20,029 bases of DNA from Micractinium sp. NFX-FRZ (GCA_029339195.1 JAPTJF010000702.1:1-20029), one strand, 5' to 3'; positions 8,205-18,800 are shown, counted from the stretch's first letter. The notes: generated from the letters alone by a model not told the origin. Numbers and translations are program-made.

Positions 8205-11088
8205 TCAGAGCCCCAGCGCCTCGGTCTCGCTCTCCTCGCTGCTGCCCCGGCTGCCCCGCACCATGCCCTCCCTGCTGGCCTCGCGACGGGCACGAGCCCC
8301 CTCCTCCTCCACCTCCTCCTCCTCTTCCTCGGCTGCCGGCTCCTCCTCCACCTCATCAGGGTCCGACACCTGGCGAAAAGGCAGGGGCAGGGAGGGGGTG
8401 GGGAGGGATGCTGTGCCTCGAAACAACCTGCTTCACCAGCAATCTGGTCTATCACTTGCCGCCCTGCCCTTGCAGCCCAAACCCCGCTGCAAACGGCACA
8501 ACCCTGCGCCACCACAGCAGTATGAACCAGCACATTCGATCCACTTCCATGCCCACCCTGCGACACCATGCGTGCCCCGCAGCCCGCACCTCCTGGAAGA
8601 GGCGGTGCAGGTAGGCCAGCTCCACGCCACGCGCCTCCCCTAGCTCCAGCAGAGAGTTCTGCACCCTCTGCAGGCACAGGGGGAGGCGCCGGGTGCGGGG
8701 GCGAGGGTAAGGAGCAGGGAAGGCAGCAGTCCAATCAAGCAGCAAGTTACGTGATGGCACCAGCTGCACCAGGGGCCCAGGCGAGGCCATAGGCAGGGAG
8801 GGCAGAAGGCCCTAATGCGCAGGCAGCAAGCCAGAGGACAGCCAAGACCTGGGCCTTCAAATGCAGTGACGGCTGCCTCGGGCACTGCGCGCGCTGCTCA
8901 GATCAGGCCAAAGGAGTGCTTTAGGCGGCTCCCCGCCCACCTGCAGCGCCGACTGGTACAGCGCCTCCTTGCTCTCGTGCGTGGGCGCGCCGCCCGCCTG
9001 CTGCACCGACCAGTACTGCAGGCTCTTGGTGCCGCAGCGCCTGATGAGCCTGCAAGTAGGCATGGGCAGGGGGTGAGATGGGGTGCTGTATGAGCAAGCA
9101 GAGCAAAGCATGGCCAAGAGCATCAAGATGACTGCACCTCGGGTCGCCTGCGTCTGCTTCGCCTCATCCCAGTACGTTGTGCTGTACTTGGCAGGGCGAT
9201 GTGCCTTTCAAGTCACCCCTGCTGGGCCTCCCTCCTGTCCTGTCCCCATTGCAGTGCTGCTTGCCTGAGTGCATCCATGTATGCCGACTGGAACTGAGCC
9301 TCCATCTCCTGCGGTAGGGTGGGGTGCGAGGCCAGGAGACAAGGGCCCACAATGGTTTTGAGCGCTGCATGAGGGGCGGCTCGTGCATGCGAATGGAAGG
9401 AAGGGATGGGCAGAGCAGCAAGCGCAGCAAGAGCATCAGATGGCATGCCGCCCAGGCACTCCGCACCTCTTGAGCTGATGTACACCAGAGCATTGTCCCA
9501 CCTCGGGCTAATGCGCCACCCCTGCCCACCCCACACAGCCCCGCTCTGTCTCAACCCCCAGCGCCCACCTGGGGGTCGTCGGCCAGTGAGGAGTCGCGCC
9601 TCAGGTTGACGCGCCACACCAGCATGCCAAAGCGCAGCTCCCCCACCTGCTCGTAGTCGCTGATGGTGCGGTAGGAGGACTTCTGCTTGGAGGGGGGGGA
9701 GAGGAGGGACAGGAGGGCACGGGTGGGTGGGTGGGAGGTGTGGGCGGGAGGGGTGCGCTGCATACGCCTCCACCTGCACGTGCTCCCAACTGCCTACCCC
9801 ACAACCCACCTCACCCCCGCCGCAGGCACACTTGTAGTGCAGCGCGCCGCCGGCATCCTTCGTGCACATGCGTGCGTAAGCCCACAGCACGGGTGTTGTC
9901 TGCAGCAGCTGCCAGCCGGCCTACAACGAGTACCGCAAAATGTTGCTCTACTGCTGCCAACAGGCCTACAACGAGTACCGCAGAATGTTGCCCTTCCAGC
10001 AGGAGGCAGCCCACCTTGACCCGCCGCGCGTACGCCTCCAGCAGCCCGTGCTCCCGCGCCAGCTGCAGGCACAGCTGCTTGTCGGTGTGCAGCTCGTTGG
10101 CGGCGGCGTTCAGCAGCAGCGCGCGCTGGCGCTCCTCGAATTCGGTGGACAGCAGGCCAAACGCCTGCAGGGGAGGCCCGGACAAGTGGGTGGGTGGGCG
10201 GGTGACTAAGGTCGATGAATGGGAAAGGGAACCGTTGGGGAAGGGCCGGCTTCCCTGCAAATTTGGGGGACAACAGACTAACGGTCCCTGGGCGGTAGCA
10301 TAAAGAATTGGGTTGGGTTGGGTGGGCCGACGGGAGCCCCAGGCGCCCTTCCTCGTGCAAGGTGCCGGGGGGGCGGAGCGGGGCAGCCACAACATTTGGG
10401 AAAGTGAAAGGGTTCCTCTTGTTGGGCAGTGTAGGTCAGACATGGGCCCACCCCGCCGTAGCAACCTGCTTACTGAAAGCCTGCACAGCGGGAAGAGTGG
10501 CTCATCCGGAACAGCCCCGCCCGCCCCCTGTGCCCTGCCCTGCGTTGGCCCCGCCCCCGCCTCCTGCCCCGCCTCACCACCCCCTCGTGCAGTTCGAACA
10601 GGGCGTCCTTCAAGCAGCCTTGCACTGGGCAGCGGGCAGCAGGAGGGGTGCAGAGGCAGACGCGGTTGAGCATGGGCGGGCCAGCGGGTCGGAGGCAGCG
10701 CAGGAATGGGTGGCAACAGAGCCTGCCCTGCAGAACTGAGCATCACCGCCCACACGGTGATCGCATATCAGAAAAAACAGTAGACAGCTGATGGGTTGAC
10801 CCCAGCAGAGCCACTGCCAGGGCCCGAATGAATCTAACAAGCCGTCCTGGCCGCCGCGCCCGCCCTGCCCACCTCACCCCGCCGCCGCCGCCGCTCACCC
10901 GCCTGCTCCACATCCTTGCCCTGCTGCAGCAGCAGGCGCAGCTTCCAGGCGGGCCCGCCCACCCCAGGGGCGGCGATGTCCGACTGCAGCTTGTCCCGCC
11001 ACACCCGCAGGGTGGCGAACGGAAACGAGTCCTCAGGCTGCTGCTCCCTGCGGGGGGAGCGCGCCTGTGCCTGTGCCATGGCGTGCAT
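8205..11088 (-). CDS. Protein of unknown function with CxC motif and acidic C-terminal tail, 9 exons
   Basis: Exons: 11088-10899, 10624-10578, 10164-10015, 9920-9810, 9682-9569, 9308-9265, 9049-8941, 8667-8590, 8369-8205. All phases agree, giving 335 residues. The ATG at 11088 follows an in-frame TGA 12 bases upstream; a second ATG lies three codons in. I do not recognise the family. Visible: a hydrophilic start, charged helix-like segments at about 20-130, an AGWQLLQ segment at 130, Cys148 and a CACGGGE motif at 160-166 that could bind metal, a basic/aromatic block (VGELRFGMLVWRVNLR) near 180-195, and a tail from about 282 rich in Glu and then Arg/Ser. There is no signal peptide or membrane span, so a soluble nuclear or cytosolic protein is my guess. 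Uncertain points: exon 5 may start at 9685 (one extra Gln), and exon 6 may end at a GC donor (9265) or at a GT donor (9217, +16 residues). Confidence 0.75.
9909..9991 (-). repeat. Echo repeat of a 3' splice junction in the unknown gene
   Basis: The 38 bases at 9909-9946 (end of intron 3 and first codons of exon 4) recur at 9954-9991 with about three differences, 45 bases upstream in transcript order. Both copies carry TACTCGTTGTAG before the exon-like part. The upstream copy would be in frame, but it meets a TAG after five codons (ACWQQ then stop), so only the downstream acceptor (exon from 9920) makes protein. Confidence 0.85.
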
Positions 11089-11357
11089 GGTGACGAGTCA
11101 CTCCTGCCGTGTGCCACAGACGAGGTAGTTTGAATAACAGACTAGTCATGAGTGCCGGTGGGAGGTGGAAAGCAGCAGGCCACGTTGCCTTCATGCGGTT
11201 CCTCTGCCTCTCGTCAGTTTGTGAGTGCCTGAACCCTAACCACCTAGCCTCTGAAGACGCCAAGAGCAGGCAGGCAGCCAGCCAACGGTGACGCATCACA
11301 TTCCTTACGAGGCAGCTGCCCCACAGCGCCGTCTTACGAAAGCTAGCGGAGGTCAGC
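11089..11357. promoter_or_regulatory. Divergent intergenic region between the unknown gene and the VOC gene
   Basis: These 269 bases separate two head-to-head start codons, so they must hold both 5' untranslated regions and both promoters, possibly as one bidirectional promoter. I see no clear TATA or CCAAT element. The assignment rests on gene orientation. Confidence 0.5.
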
Positions 11358-14279
11358 ATGAGCGGCAACGACGGTGCCGAGAGCGGCACTGAACCCGACC
11401 AGCGGGGGCTCCCGCCCGCTGCCCCCTTTGCCGACGGTCCACAGGGGGCGGCGGTGCAGCGGGCGATACAGCGGGCACGAGAGGGTGGGCCAGAGTATGT
11501 GGAGGAGGAGGGGCGCGACTTCCAGGGGCAGGTGGGCTGGGCCAGCTGGTGCTGGCTGGCGGTGGGTGCCATGCGCGCTGGAAGACTGCAGCAACATGGG
11601 TTGTGGCAGGCAGCATTGCCGGTGGTACCGGTTGCCCTGCCCTGCTTGCTCTGCACTTCAGGGAGTCGAAGGGTCACATGGCAAGTAAGCTACGGCCTCA
11701 CTGGCCGTGTCCGCAACAACCCACCCCCGCTGCCCCACCCCCACCCCACCTCCAGGCCTTCACCAAGTGCAAACCCGTACTGAAGCTTCTGGGAGAGAAC
11801 AACCCCAGTGTGAGTGCGTGTGCTGTGCCTGGTCTGCGCCAACATAGCACAGCATGGCACAGCAGAGCAGGCAGGGCTGCGAGCGCCCGCCAGCTCATGC
11901 GCCCGTCGGTCCTCCCTGCCACGCGTGCCTGCTGCACTTCCAGGCCTGCCCTGCCCCACCCAGCCTGACCCGCACCTCCCGACCCGCTCCTCGCGACTCG
12001 CCTGCACTCGCTCCACCCTGCACACCTTGCCCCGTCGACCTTCATGCACTAACACCTCCATATGGATGCAAGCCCCCTGCATCCGCCCCATTCCCCCTCT
12101 ACTGCCGACCACCAGTACTCACCGCCCTCCCTCCGGGATCCCCTCCCTCCCCACACAGTTCACGGAAGACGGCGAGCGGTGGGGCCCGCCCGTGGACGCA
12201 AGCGGGGTCAACCACTTTGCCATTGGGTGCTGGGACCACGAGGCCATCTGCAGGTGACGGCAGGGCGGTATCACAGCGTAGGGTGATTGCCGGCTGTGAC
12301 ATGTCAGGGCAGGGAGGGCAGGATGTGATGGTTTTGCGGGTTGCACGACCCCATGGCACTCTCCAGAAAGCTTTGCGTTCCTTCGTGCACAGAGGCGGCG
12401 CTGGGCCGCATGCCTCTTGGCCCCGCCAGCCCACTTGGCGCTAAAGCCCCCTGCTGTGTGCTGCCTCCTGGTGCTCCTGCTGCCCCGCCCGCTCCACTCC
12501 ATGCGCAGTGTCGCAAAAAGTTACAGACAATTTTAATTTTTTAACCTAGTCCTTGCTGGCTCCAGAGGACTAGAATCGAAAACTGAAATCATCCTTGAAT
12601 GACCATGCGGTAGGTTTTGGACCAAGGTGATGGGCTTCAAGAAGATGGAGCGCCCAGACCTGGGCTTCCCAGGCAAGGAGTGGGGGAGGGAGGGAGGGCT
12701 GCCTGTGCCGCTGCGCTTCACCACGCCTGAGCTGGCGGCACAGCTTGGCACGCACTCTGGGGACACCATCAGACCAGGTTTGCTTTTGCTTTTGTGGGTT
12801 TACAGTCTGATTTCCGCAAACAAAGTGCGACACAGACCCCTGGAACAGATGTCTCCCCCCCAACCGCCCACGCATCTGCACCGGCGCCACCTGCCTCACG
12901 CGACTCTGCTGCCTCTGCCTCCCTTGGCTGTGCGACAGGCTGCTGGGTGCAGGGTGCGCCTCTCCTGCCTGCCCGCACCCCTGGCGCCTTATGCATGTCC
13001 CCTGTTCCCCTGCTGCAGGCTACTGGCTGCAGGGCGCCGGCGTCACGCTGCACATCATACAGCACGACCCAACGGTGCCCCGACGTCCGGGGGACTGGAA
13101 GGTGGGTGGTTGGGTGGATGGGGTTCGGGGGCGGGGGCAGGGGGTGGGTCAACCAGGGCATCATGGCGGGGCAGGGGTGTTCGTAGCTGTGATGGTCAGA
13201 AGGTGCGACACGGCGGGGCAGGGGCGTTGGTGATGGTGCGCGCGGCTGTGGGTGCACTGCTGATGGGGAAGTCTCGTGCATTAGGAGCTCCCGGCTGTGG
13301 GCAAGCCCTCCTGCCTTGGCAGCGTTGCCCAGGCGCCGCTGCTGCTGCCAGACATTGTACTGCACCCATGTTCTTGTTGTACTGCAGGATCAGTTTGATG
13401 GGGAGCCCGAGGCATGGATGATCCGCAGGAACAGCCACGTGGTGAGGGGTGCTGCTGTGTATACCTTTATGACAGTTGAGGCAACACACTACGGCAGAGC
13501 ACCAAGACCAAAAGGGCAGCAGGGCTCCAGCTGGCATGATAGGGGGGCAGCAGGGCTCCAGCCAGCCAGCCAGCGTGGGCGGCAGTGACGGGTGGCAGTG
13601 ATGGATGCAGTGACGGCTGCCAATGCCTGCCCATATCCGTGCCCAGCCTGCCTCCTTCTCCGTCCTGCCTGTGCGGGTGAGCAGGGGCGTAGCAGTACGG
13701 CCCTGAGCTTCGAAACCTTCCTCCGTGTGTCATCCCCTTCCTTGCTCGCCGCCAGTACCCCTCCCTGCCCCACCCCCGGTTGCAGGCGTTCAGCGTGCAG
13801 GACATTGACGGCGCTGAGCGCACGCTGCGGCGCCACGGAGTGGAGTACTCCAAACACGTGCTGCCAGGTGCGGCGCTTTGGGCCTGTGCTAAGTTCTTTT
13901 GCACAGGCACACGAGGTGCGCCTCCACCAGCACACTCCACCCAGGCCCTGCTCTTCCGCCACACCAGCGCATCCCCGCCTGTCTGCCTGCCTGCCGCCCG
14001 CCCCTGCAGACGAGGGCACTCGGCAGCTGTTCATGTACGACCCCGAAGATGAGTATCTAGTCTGTTTGCAGCTCTGTAGGGAAGTGCAGGCGGGGCAAGG
14101 GTGGAACGGGTGTTGGGTGCCTTTCAACACACTGGCCCGTGGATTCCCGCCCCCCTACTCCTGCCCACAACGAGTTGACATGCATGTTATCCACCCCGCT
14201 GGCATGCTGCCCTCCTGCAGGCAACGGCGTGGAGCTGAGGACGCCCTCGCCTGGCAAGGGCTGGCTGCACTTCTGGTAG
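11358..14279 (+). CDS. VOC-superfamily (glyoxalase I-like) protein, 9 exons
   Basis: Exons: 11358-11531, 11756-11809, 12159-12253, 12614-12672, 13019-13101, 13388-13441, 13786-13867, 14010-14048, 14221-14279; 232 residues. The first 76 residues are a hydrophilic extension of unknown role. The VOC fold follows: VNHFAIGCWD (His95), FWTKVMGFKKMERPDLGFPG, YWLQGAGVTLHIIQ (His139), NSHVAFSVQDID (His172), RQLFMYDPEGNGVEL (Glu218). These four residues fall where VOC metal ligands sit, so a metal-dependent enzyme is likely. The order matches plant glyoxalase I-like proteins. The substrate (methylglyoxal-glutathione or another small molecule) cannot be told. Intron 4 uses a GC donor (12673), chosen because GFPG-YWLQ joins as in plant relatives. 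A GT at 12778 would add 35 residues in frame. The last intron lacks a GT or GC donor at 14049, where homology requires one (GAAG then ATGAGT). Exons 1 and 2 are the least certain. Confidence 0.85.
12546..12573 (+). other. Intronic hairpin beside an AT-rich tract, VOC intron 3
   Basis: CTAGTCCT (12546-12553) and AGGACTAG (12566-12573) form a perfect 8-bp stem with a 12-base loop, 40 bases before the acceptor at 12613. It lies directly after the AT-rich tract ACAATTTTAATTTTTTAAC (about 12527-12545), which stands out in this GC-rich window. Confidence 0.7.
13514..13562 (+). repeat. Short direct repeat in VOC intron 6
   Basis: GGGCAGCAGGGCTCCAGC occurs at 13514-13531 and again, identical, at 13545-13562, 31 bases apart. 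It is followed by CCAGC repeats and by GCAGTGACGG-type repeats to about 13620. It is intronic with no coding meaning that I can see. Confidence 0.8.
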
Positions 14280-14711
14280 CCAGCCCCCCTGGCTGTGCAC
14301 AGGGGCACTACCAGCGGAGGTTGCCCGCCAATTGGCCCAGAAGGTTTTAACATCGACAGCGGCATTTACTGCACAGGCGTCAGCTTCGTGACAGAGAGGG
14401 TTGAAATCACGGAAATGAGGGACTTGTAAATTTGCGGGTGCAAGGAGTCGACAGTATGAGGATGAGGAGCAGAGCATGACATGGAAAGCAGGGAAGCTTG
14501 GGGGGAGCAGGAAGGGGCAGCAGGGAGGTGAGGGGGCAGCGTGACACTTCAGCAGGGACAGGGAGCGGGGAGGCATGATGCCGTGGGTAGAGACGGCAGG
14601 AAGGGGATGGCAAGGAGGCAGGCGTGCAAAGCGCAGGCAAGGGGGGCTGCAGCCCGGGGAGCATTTCTCGCTGCTGTCGCCACAGCACAGAGCATCGTCG
14701 GCCTGACCAGC
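14280..14711. other. Convergent intergenic region between VOC and BOLA2 genes
   Basis: Tail-to-tail 3' regions. The plus-strand VOC transcript should end just after TGTAA at 14425-14429. On the minus strand no TGTAA is visible between 14711 and 14400, so the BOLA2 transcript end is unplaced and could overlap the VOC 3' end. No further gene is seen. Confidence 0.5.
14425..14429 (+). terminator. Poly(A) signal TGTAA of the VOC gene
   Basis: TGTAA lies 146 bases after the TAG stop at 14277-14279, in the context CTTGTAAATT. It matches the green-algal polyadenylation signal. Confidence 0.7.
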
Positions 14712-15208
14712 CTACTGTGCCGCCGCTGCCTTCTCCTCCTCCTCCGGCGTCTTTGCCTTCTTGATGCTCAAGGCGTGGATGTCGGGCATCAGGGCCGCCA
14801 GCGCCGCGTTCACCAGCTTGTGCCGGTCCAGCAGGCGCTTGCCGGCAAAGGCGGGGCTCACCACGCGCACCTCAAAGCTGGTGCCGCACCTGGCGGGCGG
14901 GCGAGCGGGGAACCGGGGAGGCAGGGCTTGTGAGTGGGGCGCATACTCTTAAGCCATCTGCCAGTCATGTGGCAATTCACTACTGTATGGCTCGACGACA
15001 GCCCACTTGCGCCCCCCCTTGCATGCTCAAAGCATTGGCAATGCCGCCGCCGACGACGTCGACCGCCACCCGCCAGCCACCACTGCAGCATTGTCGACAC
15101 CTTCGCGCACCGGAAGCCTCACCCTGCAATGTCTTGCACCTCCAAGGACGTCGCCCCGCCCTCCAGGTTCGCCTTTAGCGCGGTTTCGATATCTCCAGCG
15201 CTCACCAT
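14712..15208 (-). CDS. BOLA2: BolA-family protein BOLA2 (cytosolic/nuclear Fe-S partner of monothiol glutaredoxin)
   Basis: Two exons, 15208-15123 and 14889-14712, encode 87 residues, the normal length for BOLA2. An in-frame TAA 9 bases upstream fixes the ATG at 15208. Seen: an N-terminal helix (about 5-16), a strand with SLEVQDIAG, the GCGTSFEVRVVSP strand with Cys30, GKRLLDRHKLVN (the helix-turn-helix-like core, His52), and IHALSIKKAKTPEE with His67. In BOLA2 proteins the Cys before the SF-x-V strand and the His of the IHA motif take part in the [2Fe-2S] cluster shared with a monothiol glutaredoxin. Both are present here, which separates it from BOLA1/BOLA4 types. There is no targeting extension, so the cytosol or nucleus is expected, with a role in iron signalling or Fe-S delivery. 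It is divergent from MON1 with 184 bases between starts. The tail after TPEE is a short Lys/Ala run instead of the usual QQW. Confidence 0.95.
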
Positions 15209-15392
15209 GCTCGCTTACGACACGTACTACCGTTCAATGATCTACACTGACTCGGATTTCAATTGCAGGTCAACAAGAAGCCAGCAAGGGACGGCGACGA
15301 GGGTCTGCTGTACAGCTCAGCACGCTCGGTTGGCGCTCCCAAGTTTACACGACCGCAGCGATACCAGACAATCTAGATCAGCCAATCACACG
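15209..15392. promoter_or_regulatory. Divergent intergenic region between BOLA2 and MON1
   Basis: These 184 bases hold both 5' untranslated regions and both promoters. A CCAAT sits at 15382-15386 but only a few bases before the MON1 ATG, so it is unlikely to be a promoter CCAAT box. No TATA box is evident. Confidence 0.5.
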
Positions 15393-15842
15393 ATGGAGGG
15401 GGCCGCTGTTGAGGAGAGTGGATCACCGATCGCGCGTCCTGAACAGCGCGCCGACAGCAGCGCCGACTCGCAGGAAGGAACGGAGCTGCCAGATGTGGTG
15501 GAGGAGCTGCAGTCACTGCAGCTAGAGCGCCAGGTCTCTGCGGCAAGCACCAGCAGCGCCGCCAGCGGCGGGGGCGGCAGCACCGCAGGCGGCACAGCAG
15601 CACTGTTTGAGGAGGTGAGAGACAGGCTACGTGCCGGATGCTGCACGGCTGCATGTTAATGCACGGTATGAAGCCGGACTACAGCCGTTACACTAGCACC
15701 TCAAGATGTTTGCCCAATGCAGGACGAGGTCGAGCTGGCGCCTGCAGCACCGCCCAGCGCCACTACTGCGCCCGAGGAGCATGAGCAGCAGCAGCAGCAG
15801 CTGGCGGCGCTGCGCAGCGCGCAGGCGGCTGCAGCGGCCCAG

Positions 15843-15878
<36 letters not shown>

Positions 15879-18800
15879 GGGCCCGGAGCCGCCACCAGCG
15901 GGCGAGATGGCGGCCAGTCCCCTGCTGGCGCTGCTGGTGCCTCTGGTTCCCCTGCAGAGGCGGAGCTCAGCGCGCACCCCAAGCACGTATTTGTGTTCAG
16001 CACCGCTGGCAAGCCGATCTTCAGCTACCGAGGGGACGAGAGCAGGCTGGCGGGGCTAATGGCCACGGCCGAGGCGATACTGTCGGTGGCGCACAGCAAG
16101 GGGCACACCCTCAAGTCCGTGAGGTAGGTGGGTAGAGGGGGCAGAGAGAAGGAGGCGGGAAAGGTGTCGGGGCCGGGCAGGGGAGGGCAGGCCAGGCGGG
16201 GGTGCAATACTGAAGGCATGCGGGCGAAGCAAGGCAGTCGGCAAGGCAGGCAGGCAGAACAGGTTTCGGCAGGGTGACATGCGGGCGGGGCTAGGGGATG
16301 CCATGTGGCGAATGCGGGGCATGTGCATGGTCCAGTCGGTGCCAAGGGCAATGCCGCGCTGCAGCTGCCGCCAGCCGGTTGATCGATTTGAGCATCCTCT
16401 TCCCTGCCTCAATCAAAAGGTTCTCGCCGCTTCCCTGCCTGCCTGCTTGCTTGCAGGGCCGGCAGCCACGTGTTTGCGTTCCTGGAGCGGCCCCCGCTGT
16501 GCCTGGTGGGGGTGTCGGCGCTGGCAGAACCGCCGGCGGTGCTGCGCATGCAGGTGACTAACTAGGGGCGAGGTGGGGCAGTGTAGGCAGGCAGTGATGG
16601 CAGTGATGGCTTGTGCGTGCCGCTGCCGGCCGCTTTGCCCGAACTGCACAGGCTCACGTTGAGCCGCTGGTCAATTGGGCGTGGCACTGCTGCGGGGAAT
16701 AGGCCGCAGCCGCCTGCTGGCATTGCAGGCGGCACCTGCAGCCGGGCACTGGCGCCAGCCAGAGCGCAGTCCTCACTGACTATTCTCAAACCCACCAACC
16801 ATCCAACCGCCGCCGCTGTTGGCCGCCCCTGCTCACCCTTCCCTGCCTCCCGCAGCTCACTCTGGTGCACGGCCAGATCGTGTCCCTGCTCACCTCCACC
16901 GCCCTGCACGCCATGTTTGCCCGCAACCCGGGATACGATGCACGCAACCTGCTAGGTGGGGCGGGCAGGGCGGGCAGGATGGGCGGGGCCGGGTTGGGAG
17001 CAGGGATTAGGGAGGGGGCAGGTCGGAGTGCTGTGTTGCTTGGGGCAAGGTGCAGGCCACCTGCTGGGTGGCATGGTGCCGGCCTGGATTGGCGGGTCGC
17101 TGGGGTCCGGCAGGAGTGTGGGCCATGTGACTTGGGGGCAGGCATGCCTTGCTGGGGTGCCATGTGAGAGCTGCATGTTTGAATGCCGCCCCACGCAAGC
17201 CACCTGGTAGGTCGGGCGGGCAGGCAGGGTGGGCAGGCCAGGGCAGGCAGGATTGGCGAGGCTGGGAAGCGGGGTGGGCCGGCATCCTTGTGCCTCCCTG
17301 CACACACAAGCTCAGCTGCTGCTGCCCGCGGGCTGCCCTCTCCTGTGCTGCAGGCGGGTCTGAGGGCATGCTGAGCATGCTGATTGACTCGTTCACCGCC
17401 ACCCCCGCCTGCCTGCTGGGCGCATACCCCTCGCTGCCGCTGCTGGGCGGCGTGCGCCAGGCGCTGGCCACCGCACTGGCGGCCTCGGTCAAGGTGGGGC
17501 GCTGCGGGTGGGCCCAAAAGGCAGGAGGCCGGGTTGCCAGCCTCGGCCTGCCTGCGTCTGCCTGCCAGTCTGGCAGGTGGTGGCCTAGAGCAGACCTGTG
17601 GTATGGGAGCCTGCCTTTGGCGCCCTTGTCTCCCTCCTTGCCCGTCAGCAAGCCAGCCTGACTACTGGAGCATGAAGGGGGAACCGGACCTGCTCGCCTG
17701 ATTCACTCTTCCCCTCCCGAGTGTACCTCCCTCCTGCCCGGCCCCCGCAGGCCACCAGCGCGGTGCACGGGCTGGTGGTGGCAGCCGGCCAGCTGGCGGC
17801 GGCCTGCCCCGCCCCCGGGGTGGCCCTTCTGCAGCAGTGGGACCTGCTGCTGCTGCTCAACCTGCTGGGAGCCAACCCCTCATTCCGGCACTCGGGGGAG
17901 GCAATGACCCCCGTCTGCCTGCCGCGCTTCAACTCGGGTGGGGGGTGGCAGTGTTGGTGGTGGGGTGGGGTGGGTGGTTGCGGCGTGGGGCGGGGCGCCT
18001 GCAGGAGGCGGGGGACATTTGAACCGGCGGCAGCAGCAGCAGCAGCAGGGTTGGAAGGGGCAGGCAGGGGCGCGTTTGAACCGGCAGCAGCAGCAGCAGG
18101 GCTGGCAGGGGCAGGCACTGGCGGTGGGGACGGGTTCATGGGCAGGAGGAGGGGCAGAGGCAGGGCCTGTGCCCTATGATTCTTCCGCCCATGGCCGGGG
18201 GATGCCAGGGCTGCAGGTCAGAAAAGATAGCACAGAGGAAGCTTGCCCAGGCGGGCGACTGCCTCCTGCCTCCTGCAGCGCGATTCGTTTCCCAAGCATG
18301 CCCCAACATCGCCCAAAAAACATGTCCTCCCCTGCCTCGCCCTGCCCTGCCCCCGCAGCTGCCAACCTGCATGCTTATATCTCATATGCCGACGCCGCAA
18401 CACAGACCGCCACGGTGCTGCTGTGCGGCGGCATGCCCGACTTTGCCTCCCTATCAGCAGCAGCAGCGCGCATGCAGCAGCAGCTGGAGAGCATCGGGGC
18501 GCTGCAGGCGCTGGTGCAGTGCGCAGCCCAGGAGCAGCAGCAGCTTGGCAGCAGCAGTTTGTATGGCAGCAGGAGCAGCAGCGCCGCCGGCAGTGCGAGC
18601 GGCGGCGCAGCGGGCGCAGCAGCGCGTGGCAACTATGGCAGCAACTACAGCAGCAGCGGCGGCATGGGCGACAGCGGCGGAGCGCTCCTGGCGGTGCCCA
18701 ACCTACCGCCGGCAGCAGGCGGGGGACGTTTCGGTGGCACCCCGCTGCTTCATTTTGCTTACAAGCTCAGCGGGCGGCAGCAGTATGTGATGAGCCGCTT

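Noticed and set aside
11659..11690. Small candidate exon in VOC intron 1
   Set aside because: A good acceptor and a GTAAGC donor are present, but no phase joins both exon 1 and exon 2 without a stop; skipping it keeps phase.
13164..13228. Repeated GGCGGGGCAGGGG motifs in VOC intron 5
   Set aside because: Ordinary G-rich simple repeats of this genome's introns, not copies of an exon edge.
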